64,000 nucleotides of DNA, from assembly GCA_032433765.1 (NCBI GenBank), contig JAVIAB010000160.1, positions 15,616,307 through 15,680,306 of the forward strand, written 5' to 3'. The notes under the pieces were generated by a model that was not told the DNA's origin, made no database searches, and saw nothing but the letters and a program-made list of their open reading frames with translations. This document shows, one piece after another, positions 32,905 through 42,960 of the stretch (position 1 is the first letter of the stretch; each line of letters begins with the position of its first letter). The translations under genes and the position numbers were made by a program. This stretch comes from Megaustenia siamemsis (Eukaryota > Mollusca > Gastropoda > Stylommatophora > Ariophantidae).

Positions 32905-33055
32905 ACTTCCACTAGTACTACTACTACTACTACACTTCTACAACTACTTCGTCTACAACTTCCACAACCAACTACTACTACAACTATTACAACTTCCACA
33001 AACAACTACTACTACACCTACTACGGCTACAACAACAACTACTGCTACTACAAAA
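32905..33055. repeat. ACT/ACA trinucleotide-rich region, left arm
   Basis: CTACTACTACTA and CAACTACTACTACA runs. The mirror is at about 33270-33420 (GTAGTAGTAG). Confidence 0.8.
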
Positions 33056-33089
33056 AGCGTACACCAAACGAACACCAGGGCTTTTTAAA

Positions 33090-33245
33090 CTGGGTAGAAT
33101 TGGATGGAAGGAAAAGAAAACAAACGACGATGTCTTAAAACAAGACATCACCTATTAACATGCGCCAAAAATTTCATTTGTCTTGTTTTAAGACATCGTC
33201 GTTTGTTTTCTTTTCCTTCCATCCAATTCTACCCAGTTTAAAAAG
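33090..33245. mobile_element. LINE scrap at the palindrome centre
   Basis: From both arms toward the centre a frame reads GRIGWKEKKTNDDVLKQD, matching RRIGRVGWKEKKTNDKVLKK of the nested LINE at 21743-22228. On the minus strand the spacer adjoining the right arm continues the same LINE (cf. RQMRFLAHVK). The inner breakpoint therefore lies inside LINE sequence that belongs to the right arm. Confidence 0.75.
33178..33179. other. Palindrome symmetry point
   Basis: Spacer 33148-33178, 31 bp, centred near 33163. The arms start to pair at 33147/33179 (CAAGACA and TGTCTTG). Confidence 0.85.
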
Positions 33246-33989
33246 CCCTGGTGTTCGTTTGGTGTATGCTTTTTGTAGTAGCAGTAGTTGTTGTTGTAGC
33301 CGTAGTAGGTGTAGTAGTAGTTGTTTGTGGAAGTTGTAATAGTTGTAGTAGTAGTTGGTTGTGGAAGTTGTAGACGAAGTAGTTGTAGAAGTTGTAGTAG
33401 TAGTAGTAGTAGTACTAGTGGAAGTTGTTAGATGATGTGTTTGGTTTAGCCGAGGACAACTTTTGAAATAGTAGCGGACAACTTTTGAAATAGTAGAGGA
33501 CAACTTTTGAAATAGCAGAGGACAACTTTTGCTTTGACAAAGACAACTTTTGAATCGAGAAGGACAACGTTTGAAATAGTAAAGGTCGACTTTTGAATTG
33601 GAAAGGACAACTTTTGAAATAGTATAGGACAACTTTTGAAATAGTAGAGGACAACTTTTGATTTGACAAAGACAACTTTTGAATTGAGAAGGACAACTTT
33701 TGAAATAGTAGAGGACAACTTTCAAGTTAGTTTTGAAATAGCAGAGGCCGAGTTTTATGGGACTGACTTAACAAGCGTGTTGGAAATTTTTATTCTTGTA
33801 CTTATCCTAACCTCTTTGGAATTCAATATCTTTGTCACTTTAACAAAGGACAGACAACCGAGAAGCCATGTAGGTGAAATAAATGAAAATCTTGTGGTGG
33901 GAAAGTTCTCCACTATCCAGTTAGTAGTGGGTCTATTGAACAGGGTAATGTCTACGCGCGCTGAATATGATTCAACATAGCGTGGCTAA

Positions 33990-36900
33990 CCTTTTGGACC
34001 TTGACTATAACTTTCTACTCGTTGTGTCTAACTATTATGACTATGTGGGTAGATTTTTAAGCTTTTTAGGTCGACTTTTTTAATACGAGCCTACATTTTT
34101 GTGTTCTGGGGGTAACATTTTTGCGATTTGGTGTAACTTTTGGGACTTTGGATATAACTTCCTACTCTTTGTGTCTAACTATTATGACTATATGAGTAGC
34201 TTTTAAGGATTTTCAGATCGACTTTTTTAATACGAGCCTAAATTTTTGTGTTCTGGTGCTAAAAGTTTGTGATATGGTCTAACTTTTGGGACTTTGGATA
34301 TAACTTTCTACTCGTTGTGTCTAACTAGTATGAGTATGGGAGTAGCTTTGTAGGGTTTTCAGATCGACTTTATGCTTATGAACCCTAAATTTTTGTGTTT
34401 TGGTGTTAAAATTTTGCGATTTGGCCTAACTTTTGGGACTTTGGATATAACTTTCTACTCGTTGTGTCTAACTAGTATGAGTATGGGAGTAGCTTTGTAG
34501 GGTTTTCAGATCGACTTTATGCTTATGATCGTAAATTTTGTGTGTGTGTTGGTGCTAAAATGTTGCGATTTGGCCTAACTTTTTGGGACTTGACTATAAC
34601 TTTCTACTCGCTGTGTCTAACTATTATGACTATGTGCGTCGATTTTTAAGCTTTTTATGTCGACTTTTTTAATACGAGCCTACATTTTTGTGTTCTAGTG
34701 CTAAAATTTTGCTATTTGGTGTAAGTTTTGGGATTTTGGATATACCTTCCTGCTCGTTGTGTCTAACTATTATGACTATATGAGTAGCTTTTAAGGATTT
34801 TCAGATCGACTTTTTGAATATGTGCCTACATTTTTTGTGTTCTGGTGGTACAATGTTTGCGCTTTGGCCTAACTTTTTGGTCTTTGGATATAACTATCTT
34901 TTCGATGTTTCTAACTAGTATGAGTTTGGGAGTAGCTTTGTAGGGTTTTCAGATCGACTTTATGCTTATGAACCCTAAATTTGTGTATTCTGGTGCTAAG
35001 ATTTTGCGATTTGTTCTAACTTTTTGGACATTGAATCTAAATTCCTGGTCGTTGTGTCTAACTATTATGACTATGTGAGTAGCTGTTTAGGATTTTTAGA
35101 TCGCCTTTTTTATATGAGCCTACATTTTTTGTGTTATGAGGGTAAAATTTTTTGCGATTTGGCCTAACTTTTGGGACTTTGGATATAACTATCTGTTCGA
35201 CGCGTCTAACTAGTATGAGTTTGGGAGTAGCTTTGTAGGGTTTGAGATCGACTCTTTGGTTATGAGCCTAAATTTTTTTATTGGTGTGTGTTGGTGCTAA
35301 CATTTTGCGATTTGGTATAACTTTTGGGACTTTGGATATAACTTCCTACTCTTGTGTCTAACTATTATGACTATGTGCGTCGATCTTTAGGCTTTTTATG
35401 TCGACTTTTTTAATACGAGCCTAAATTTTTTTTTGGTTCTGGTGCTAAAATTTTGCGATATGGTCTAACTTTTGTGACTTTGGATATAACTTTCTATTCG
35501 TTGTGTCTAACTAGTGTGAGTATGGGAGTAGCTTTGTATGGTTTTCAGATCGACTTTATGCTTATGAGCCTAAATTTTTTGTGTTTTGGTGCTAAAATTT
35601 TGCGTTTTGGCCTAACTTTTTGGACCTTGACTATAACTTTCTACTCGTTGTACCTAACTAGTATGAGTATGGGAGTAGCTTTGTAGGGTTTTCATTTCGA
35701 CTTCATGCTTATGCGCCTAAATTTTTTTCTGTTTTGGTGCTAACATTTTGCGATTTGGTGTAACTTTTGGGACTTTGGATATAACTTCCTACTCTTGTGT
35801 CTAACTATTATGACTATATGAGTAGTTTTTTAGGATTTTCAGATCGACTTTTTTAATACGAGCCTAAATTTTATTTGTTCTGGTGCTAAAATTTTGCGAT
35901 ATGGTCTAACTTTTGGGACTTTGGATATAACTTTCTACTCGTTGTGTCTAACTAGTATGAGTATGGGAGTAGCTTTGTATGGTTTTCAGATCGACTTTAA
36001 GGTTATGAGCCTAATTTTTTGTGTTTTGGTGCTAAAATTTTGCGCTTTGGCCTAACTTTTTGGATCTTGACTATAACTTTCTACTCGTTGTGTCTAACTA
36101 GTATGAGTATGGGAGTAGCTTTGTAGGGTTTTCAGCTCGACTTTATGCTTATGCGCCTAAATTTTTTTCTGTGTTGGTGCTAACATTTTTGCGATTTGGC
36201 CTAACTTTTTGGACTTTGACTATAACTTTCTACTCGTTGTGTGTAACTATTATGACTATGTGCGTAGATTTTTAGGGCTTTTAGGTCGACTTTTTTAATA
36301 CGAACCTACATTTTTGTGTTCTGGGGGTAACATTTTTGTGCTTTGGCGTAACTTTTGTGACTTTGGATATAACTTCCTGCTCTTTGTGTCTTACAATTAT
36401 GACTATATGAGTAGCATTTTAGGGTTTTTAGGTCGACTTTTTGAATATGCGTCTACATTTTTTTTGTGTTCTGGTGGTAAAATGTAAGCGCTTTGGCCTG
36501 ACTTTTTGGACTTCGGATATAACTATCTGTTCGACACGTCTAACTAGTATGAGTATGGGAGTAGATTTGTAGGGTTTTCAGATCGACTTTTTGGTTATGA
36601 GCCTAAATTTGTGTGTTCTGGTGCTAAAATTTGCGCTTTGTTCTAACTTTTTGGACATTGAATCTAAATTCCTGGTCGTTGTGTCTAACTATTATGACTA
36701 TGTGAGTAGCTTTTTACTTCGCCTTTTTGAATATGAAACTACATTTTTTGTGTTCTGAGGGTAAATATTTTGCGCTTTGGCGTAACTTTGGGACTTTGGA
36801 TATAACTATCTGTTCGATGCGTCTAACTAGTATGAGTATGGGGGTAGCTTTTAGGGTTTGAGATCGACTCTTTGCTTATGAGCCTAAATTTTTTTTGTGT

Positions 36901-37609
36901 TTTGGTGGTAAAATTTTGCGATTTTGCCTAACTTTTTGGACCTTGACTATAACTTTCTACTCGTTGTGTCTAACTATTATGACTATGTGCGTAGATTTTT
37001 AGGCTTTTTAGGTCGACTTTTTTAATACGAACCTATATTTTTGTGTTCTAGGGGTAACCTTTTTTTTTTTTTTGCGCTTTGGCGTAACTTTTGGGCTTTT
37101 GGATATACCTTCCTGCTCGTTGTGTCTAACTATTATGCCAATATAAGTAGGTTTGTATGGTTTTCAAATCGGATTTTTGCTTATGAGCCTAAATTTTGTG
37201 TTCTGGTGATAAAATTTTGCGATTTGGTCTAACTTTTTGGACATTGAATCTATATTCCTGCTCGGTGTATCTAACTATTATGACTATGTGTGTAGAATTT
37301 TAAGCTTTTTAGGTCGACTTTTTTAATACGAGCCTATATTTTGTGTTCTGGGGTAACATTTTTTGCGCTTAGGCGTAACTTTTGGAATTTTTGTTATTAC
37401 TTCCTGTTCATTGTGTCTAACTATTACGCCAATATAAGTAGGTTTGTAAGGTTTTCAGCTCGACTTTTTGCTTATGAGCCTAAATTGTTGTGTTCTGGTG
37501 CTAACATTTTGCGATTTGGTCTAACTTTTTGGACATTGAATCTAAATTCCTGCTCGGTGTGTCTAACTATAATGACTATGTAAGTAGCTTTTTAGGATTT
37601 TTAGTTCGC

Positions 37610-37620
<11 letters not shown>
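33990..37620. repeat. ~147-bp tandem array in the right arm
   Basis: Reverse complement of the array at 28965-32430, with roughly one more unit. Small ORFs here (e.g. 35453-35686, 37341-37583) are period shadows. Confidence 0.92.
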
Positions 37621-37651
<31 letters not shown>

Positions 37652-40024
37652 AAGACAAAAATATGTACTCGGCTGAACGTTTACACTGTAATGTTATTTA
37701 TAAAATAACTGCTTTAGTATAAAACTGGTTTAAAATACGCATATTTTGATATAGATTACGTCTAAATATGACTAAAACTAACCGGGTCGCCTTGTTTTTT
37801 TTTTTTTTTTTTTGTGTCTTTCAGCGTTGTCATTAATCATCGAGCTGTAAAAGGTATTAAGATATTCGTTCTATTAGTCTGTTGGCTTGTATCCTATAAT
37901 AATAACATAGGTTTAGACAAACAGCGAACTAGAGTGAATAATCTATAAACATACAGCTATACATACATACACACACACATACATACACTCACAAACAGAC
38001 AGAGAGAGAGAGAGAGAGAGCGAGACAGAAATATACCTTAGTTACGAAGCCGGCACATTGATGAAAGAAAATAACTTGTTATACTAAAAACTATATCTTG
38101 TTTCGTATCTATTTGCGTGTCTCGAGATGAAGGATTTAAAAATGAATAACGTATATTATATATATATATATTTTTTTTTATTATTAGTAGTAAATTACTT
38201 GTTTATTTAGTAACGCGCCTATGTGTTAAACTTCATCTTTTTAGTGCACGCACAATAAACCCTCAAGTGCTATACAATGCCACACGCCACTCGCGAGAGA
38301 GCAATTATATCAATTATCCCCGGGACGCGTGGGGAACAATAGCCTTCTTTCGGCCACTGGAGCGTACTGGTACAGTTTCATTCTGGGGTGCTCTATTGGA
38401 TACTGTTAATATGGGGTATTTATTTTAATGTTAAACAGGATTAGTTACAAGTATAGTAGCTTTATTGTTTTTTAAAGGAACTAAACATTAAACATATAAC
38501 TACTCTTAAAATTATCTTTACAACGAGTCCAAACTCGACTATATGTGAATAAAAGATAAGCTAACCATCACTATCATGTGTCGTTCTATCTGATAATAAT
38601 TCCGGGTTTAAAAACGATTATTTAGATGATGAAAATACAAAAAAAATGTTTGGGACTTACCCCTAAACATCAGTTTCTTCTTCTATCACATTACCATGAC
38701 AGACGAGATCTAAGATGTAGGGGTGTTACGGTGTACACCATACGAAAGGTCGGTCATTTTACCTTTGTTAGCGTAATACCGTCGCTCAACTATGATTATC
38801 TATAATATTCATCTTACTACCACTATAGGGCAGACCTCTTAGTTATACATCACGTATGCGTCACCTTATTAATAACATTAACGGTAAGTTACGACTATCA
38901 TATAGGTACATATGTTTGTGGAGTTCGCGTTTTGGGGTCGATTCTTTTAGTGGTTCTTATTGCTTACGGTGTGTTGATATTGATAACCACTTTATAGTGA
39001 TGTAACGAATGTGTATGTACATATTGGGTGAGCGATTGATCGTTCTACTTATCACTTCAATATTTATTTATACAGCTATTTGTATACTGAATCACACAAA
39101 CACACAATCATCTCTCCATCAAACCCTGCTATTCATCCGCTTGTTCTACGACCCACACACGAACACAGGTACCTCTCCATCAATAAACATTACATTTTGT
39201 ATCAGTCAGCGAAGCTATCCGAAGACTGGTCCTTTTGTTTACTCTCTGAGTAATATGCACATACACACACATGAACACGCACACAGGCTTTTTTTTTGGG
39301 GGGGGCTCTGTTCCCAAATATACATGCTCTGTGAGGCAGCTGACATGTACTACACCTATCTTTCCTCCTAAGCTCGTTGGGGTACACTCTCGGTCTCCTC
39401 TATTAGTGGACTTAGCTTGATCTTAATATATTTCTTACACCTATGTTATAAATTCGATAATTCCAGTCAGCATAGCGACGCAGCGAGACCGCTTGGGAAA
39501 AAGAAATCTTTACTCTCACGGGAGCGGTTTATTGATTGGGTCATTATGTGACCCGGTAGGAGACTATCGTTCTTTCATGTCGTCAGCGTGAATTACCTGA
39601 TTAAATATCACTGATTATGGTCCGTATCTATCTTAATTACGGTCCCTTATGGTCCCTTGGATATAATAACTATTAACTTATTACTATTATATGTATATAT
39701 ACTCACCATAACTATGAAATAACTAACGCATCACTACTCCCTAATATGGTACTTTCACTTCCGGAGTGGGCGTGGTCTATAGCCGGACAACATACACACA
39801 CACTAGTTCCTATTGAAAGTCACTTTGGCGGGAAAAACTGATGTCCATCACTCATGACTCAGTAATTATCCCTCAACCACCAACCCTTCATGCACTATAC
39901 ATATATATCATTGCATCACTCTGGCTTGGCGCAGCTTGCCGCAGCTTGCCGCGGCTTGCCGTAGTCTCTATATAACTCCTGTACTCATAGGGTACTGGAC
40001 TTCGTAGGGTATACCCTACTCTTT

Positions 40025-40393
40025 AAAAGTAAAAAAAAAGTAAATTACCCCCCGTCACGCCAAGTGGCGTATAGGGAAATATGGTGTTAGTGACCCTATA
40101 TTTTACAGACCTTCAGCACATGACTTTTGGGGTAATGTGGTCGGTATTACGCCCGTGCTGCTTTTACTTTCCCAGAAAAAATCTGGTACCCATTTAAGGC
40201 TGGGTGAACCCGGAGCCGTCGGTTGGGATCGAACCCTACCCCTTGTCCGTAGTAGTCCAGTTCACTAACCACTGAGCTATCGCGGCTCCCACTAATTTTT
40301 AGGGAATTAGTAAAACCCAGGTGTCCTCGCCAGGGTACGAACCCCGGCTGTTGCCGTGGTAAGCCAACCGCCTATCGATTGCGCTAACCGGAC
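40025..40393 (-). mobile_element. Dimeric tRNA-derived SINE with 13-bp TSD
   Basis: The exact duplication TACCCTACTCTTT lies at 40012-40024 and 40394-40406, with a single copy at the mirror site in the left arm (about 26531-26543). On the minus strand two tRNA-like heads occur in tandem. The first (40393-40322) starts GTCCGGTTAGCGCAATCGAT with B box GGTTCGTACCC. After an AT-rich linker the second (40290-40215) starts GGGAGCCGCGATAGCTCAGT with B box GGTTCGATCCC, followed by the common SINE body and an AAAGTAAA-type tail. The duplication encloses both heads, so they moved as one unit. Confidence 0.9.
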
Positions 40394-40450
40394 TACCCTA
40401 CTCTTTGGTCAACTAAAAAACCAGGAGCATAACGTGCGCCTCCCACTACT

Positions 40451-40905
40451 GTAGTGACTTAATGGAAGAGTAGTAATTGAAAGGATGACTAGTGATTGAA
40501 TGGGTAAGTAGTGACTTAATGGGTGAGTAGTGATTGAATGTGTGAGTAGTGATTGAATGGGTGAGTAGTGATTGAATGTGTGAGTAGTGATTGAATATGC
40601 GAGTAGTGATTGAATGGGTGAGTAGTGATTGAATGGATGAGTAGTGATTGAATGTGTGAGTAGTGATTGAATGGATGAGTAGTGATTGAATGTGTGAGTA
40701 GTGACTGATTGGGTGAGTGGTGCTTGAATGAGTGAGTGGTGATTTGGATGAGTAGTGATTGAATGTGTGAGTAGTGATTGAATGTGTGAGTAGTGATTGA
40801 ATGTGTGAGTAGTGATTGAATGTGTGAGTAGTGACTGATTGAATTGAATGGACGAGTAGTAAGTGAGCAAATGAGTTAGTTAATGAATGAGTGGATGAGT
40901 ACGGA
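40451..40905. repeat. AGTAGTGATTGAATGG minisatellite, right block
   Basis: Continues the array of 25197-26488 in the same orientation on the far side of the palindrome. The first 121 bp equal 26312-26432 exactly, including the rare AATGGAAGAGTAGTAATTGA variant. Confidence 0.92.
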
Positions 40906-41240
40906 CACCCACAATGCGTCATGTCACTCTAGAAGGCATTGCATCACTCCTCATTCACCCCAATGACGTCACACACTTCGTCGTAAAAGGACAAAAATAA
41001 ATATATTATAATTTCAATAACTGCTTTGATATCACCTGTGGGGTCATGAAAGTAGTAATCAATACTGCCCCGCTGTGTTATAAAATCAGTGTGTACGTTC
41101 TTTGTGTAACCTTAGTGTGCTGTATTACGTCACAGATTTCTAGGTAGATTATATGGCGGGAAATACAGGCAGCATAACGATCGCAGTATCCCCAATGAAC
41201 GATTGTACTGTAAGCACATTCTAATTGAGGCAAAGACAAA
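40906..41240. other. No recognisable feature
   Basis: Unique sequence; nothing recognised. Confidence 0.35.
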
Positions 41241-41244
41241 GAAA

Positions 41245-41508
41245 CTATTTTTAGACTCACTCCAAGAAGGCCAAATCAAGTAACAATTTTTAGACTCACT
41301 CCTAGAAGGCCAAAACATGTAACAATTTTTAGACTCACTCATAGAAGGCCAAATCAAGTAACAATTTTTAGACTCACTCCTAAAAGGCCAAATCATGTAA
41401 CAATTTTTAGACTCACTCCTAAAAGGCCAAATCAAGTAACAATTTTTAGACTCACCCCTAAAAGGCCAAATCATGTAACAATTTTTAGACTCATTCCTAA
41501 AAGGCCAA
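41245..41508. repeat. 39-bp tandem repeat, about 7 copies
   Basis: Unit AACAATTTTTAGACTCACTC plus CTAAAAGGCCAAATCAAGT. The 13-codon period gives a minus frame with WPFRSESKNCYMI repeats, not considered a gene. Confidence 0.9.
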
Positions 41509-42170
41509 AGAGGAGGAGGAGAAGAAAGAAGGAGGAGAAGAGGGAGAAAGAAGGAGGAGGAGGAGAAAGAAGGAGAAGGAGGAGGAGGAGAAAGAAGGAG
41601 AAGGAGGAGGATGAGGAGAGGGAAGCTGGAGAAGAAGAATAAGGAGGGAGAGGAGAAAGGAGGAGAATGAGGAGGAGGAAGCTGGAGAAGAAGAATAAAG
41701 AGGAGGAGGAGAAAGAAGGAGAAGGAGGAGGATGAGGAGAGGGAAGCTGGAGAAGAAGAATAAGGAGGGAGAGGAGAAAGGAGGAGAATGAGGAGGAGGA
41801 AGCTGGAGAAGAAGAATAAAGAGGAGGAGGAGAAAGAAGGAGAAGGAGGAGGAGGAGAAAGAAGGAGAAGGAGAAGGAGGAGAAAGAAGGAGAAGGAGGA
41901 GGAGAAAGAAGGAGAAGGAGGAGAAAGAAGGAGAAGGAGGAGGAGAAAGAAGGAGAAGGAGGAGGAGAAAGAAGGAGAAGGAGAAGGAGGAGAAAGAAGG
42001 AGAAGGAGAAAGAAGGAGAAGGAGGAGGAGAAAGAAGGAGAAGGAGAAGGAGGAGAAAGAAGGAGAAGGAGGGGGAGAAAGAAGGAGAAGGAGGAGGAGA
42101 AATAAGGAGAAGGAGGAGGAGGAGGGGAGAAGGAAGCAGAAGGAGAAGAAGAATGTAAGGGGGGGGGGGG
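41509..42170. repeat. Polypurine tract of about 660 bp
   Basis: Almost purely A and G on the plus strand: AGGAGAAGGAGGAGGAGAAA units with rare T, ending in a G-run (42160-42171). Two ~110-bp segments near 41590 and 41705 are repeated. Minus ORFs of 259 and 377 codons (SSSFSFFLLLL) are compositional. Confidence 0.93.
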
Positions 42171-42302
42171 GATGATGAGGAGGAAGAAGTAGAAAAAAGA
42201 AAGAGAAGAATTGATGCTACATCTCTTTTCTGACCTGGAATCATGCACATTTAGAAGAGTCAACCCACGCGAGTTTCCAAAGATGTGATAATTCTATACA
42301 TT

Positions 42303-42960
42303 CTAGATATGGGTGTGAACGTTGGAAAACCATCAAGTCTTTAGATAGGAAACTAAATGCATTTAAAGTCTACGTAAGATCTCACACATATCATGTGCCA
42401 TACCGGTTGGCGTAGGCGATCACGTATCTCCACAATCTTATATCTACAGTGCATCGTATCAGTTCTGTTGTTGACTGTTTTCCATGACATGACACCAAGC
42501 TATCCAGTATTTTCTCTCTCTGTCGTCCGCGATCTCTCTTTCCTTGTATTTTGCCAGCTGTAACCAAGTATTCCAACTTCCCTCTTCTCATGATGTGCCC
42601 GAAAAATGTTGATTGCTTCTTTCTGAAGTTTTTTAAGAGCTCCCTTTTCTCACACATAAGCTGGAAAGAATACACTTCAAACGAACAGATAAGATACAAA
42701 TAGAAACAAGAATACCTGTTAAGCTTTATAACAAGAAAAACGTTGAACATACATCGGTCATGTGCTGATAAGGAATGGAGAATGACTACCCCATCAGGCA
42801 TTCATGTGGAAACCATCTGGTAATAGAAAACAATGCAGAGCAATCAGTAGGAAAAACAGACATATGGGACTAAGAAACAACTAAGAACTACAAGATCTAG
42901 CAGCAAATCGTCAATATTAGAGAACTATGACTTCCGTCCTATGTTTCGTCTTCGACCCGA
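42303..42960 (+). mobile_element. Decayed RTE-like LINE, split by a LINE tail
   Basis: Pieces 42303-42390 (CERWKTIKSLDRKLNAFKV) and 42648-42960 (WKEYTSNEQIRYK and degraded remainder, ending near CGTCTTCGACCCGAGAGGAA) follow the C-terminal order of the 59930-63095 family. Many stops. Confidence 0.65.
42391..42647 (-). mobile_element. LINE 3' tail (YANRYGT family), 11-bp TSD
   Basis: Flanked by TCTCACACATA at 42380-42390 and 42648-42658. Minus frame: KRELLKNFRKKQSTFFGHIM, GKLEYLVTAGKIQGKRDRGR, then RLWRYVIAYANRYGT and stop. It is the best-preserved C-terminus of this family in the window. Confidence 0.87.

Larger units (their letters stand above)
26489..33147 (+). repeat. Palindrome left arm
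   Basis: Order from outside in: terminal GGGAGGCGCACGTTATGCTC, a run of GGCAAGCTGC-like 10-bp repeats (26585-26630), about 2.2 kb of unique sequence with microsatellites (28530-28560, 28745-28765, 28908-28945), a ~147-bp array (28965-32430), a conserved block (32436-32690), a TTGTCC minisatellite (32690-32880), an ACT/ACA-rich trinucleotide region and a LINE scrap. The left arm lacks the SINE. Confidence 0.9.
26489..40450. repeat. Giant 14-kb palindrome
   Basis: Two arms, 26489-33147 and 33179-40450, are reverse complements around a 31-bp spacer (33148-33178). Outer ends are AGTAGTGGGAGG and CCTCCCACTACT. Every block I compared corresponds in order, with small differences. Examples: AGATCGAG vs AGACCGAG near 27165/39392, and ATACAG vs AGATCTC near 27852/38707. 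About 90 bp of minisatellite is extra near 33680, about one extra 147-bp unit lies in the right array, and a SINE (40025-40393) is present only on the right. No transposase or intact gene lies inside. Candidates are a foldback-type element or an inserted inverted duplication. Confidence 0.9.
33179..40450 (-). repeat. Palindrome right arm
   Basis: Mirror of 26489-33147 in the same order. Longer by the dimeric SINE plus its duplication (382 bp), about 90 bp of extra TTGTCC minisatellite and roughly one 147-bp unit. Confidence 0.9.

Noticed and set aside
35453..37583. Small ORFs such as LCFGAKILRFGLTFWTL in the arms
   Set aside because: They recur with the ~147-bp array and mirror between arms; period shadows.
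38990..39660. Solo LTR beginning TGTAACGAATGTG in the right arm
   Set aside because: I could not find a matching CA end, a short target duplication or a primer-binding site.
26489..40450. Palindrome as a pure assembly artefact
   Set aside because: Not fully excluded, but a read fold-back would give identical arms. Here the arms differ by a SINE with its own target duplication, by base changes and by repeat copy number.
41130..42263. 377- and 259-codon serine/phenylalanine/leucine ORFs
   Set aside because: Translation of the antisense of a polypurine tract and a 39-bp array; pure composition effect.
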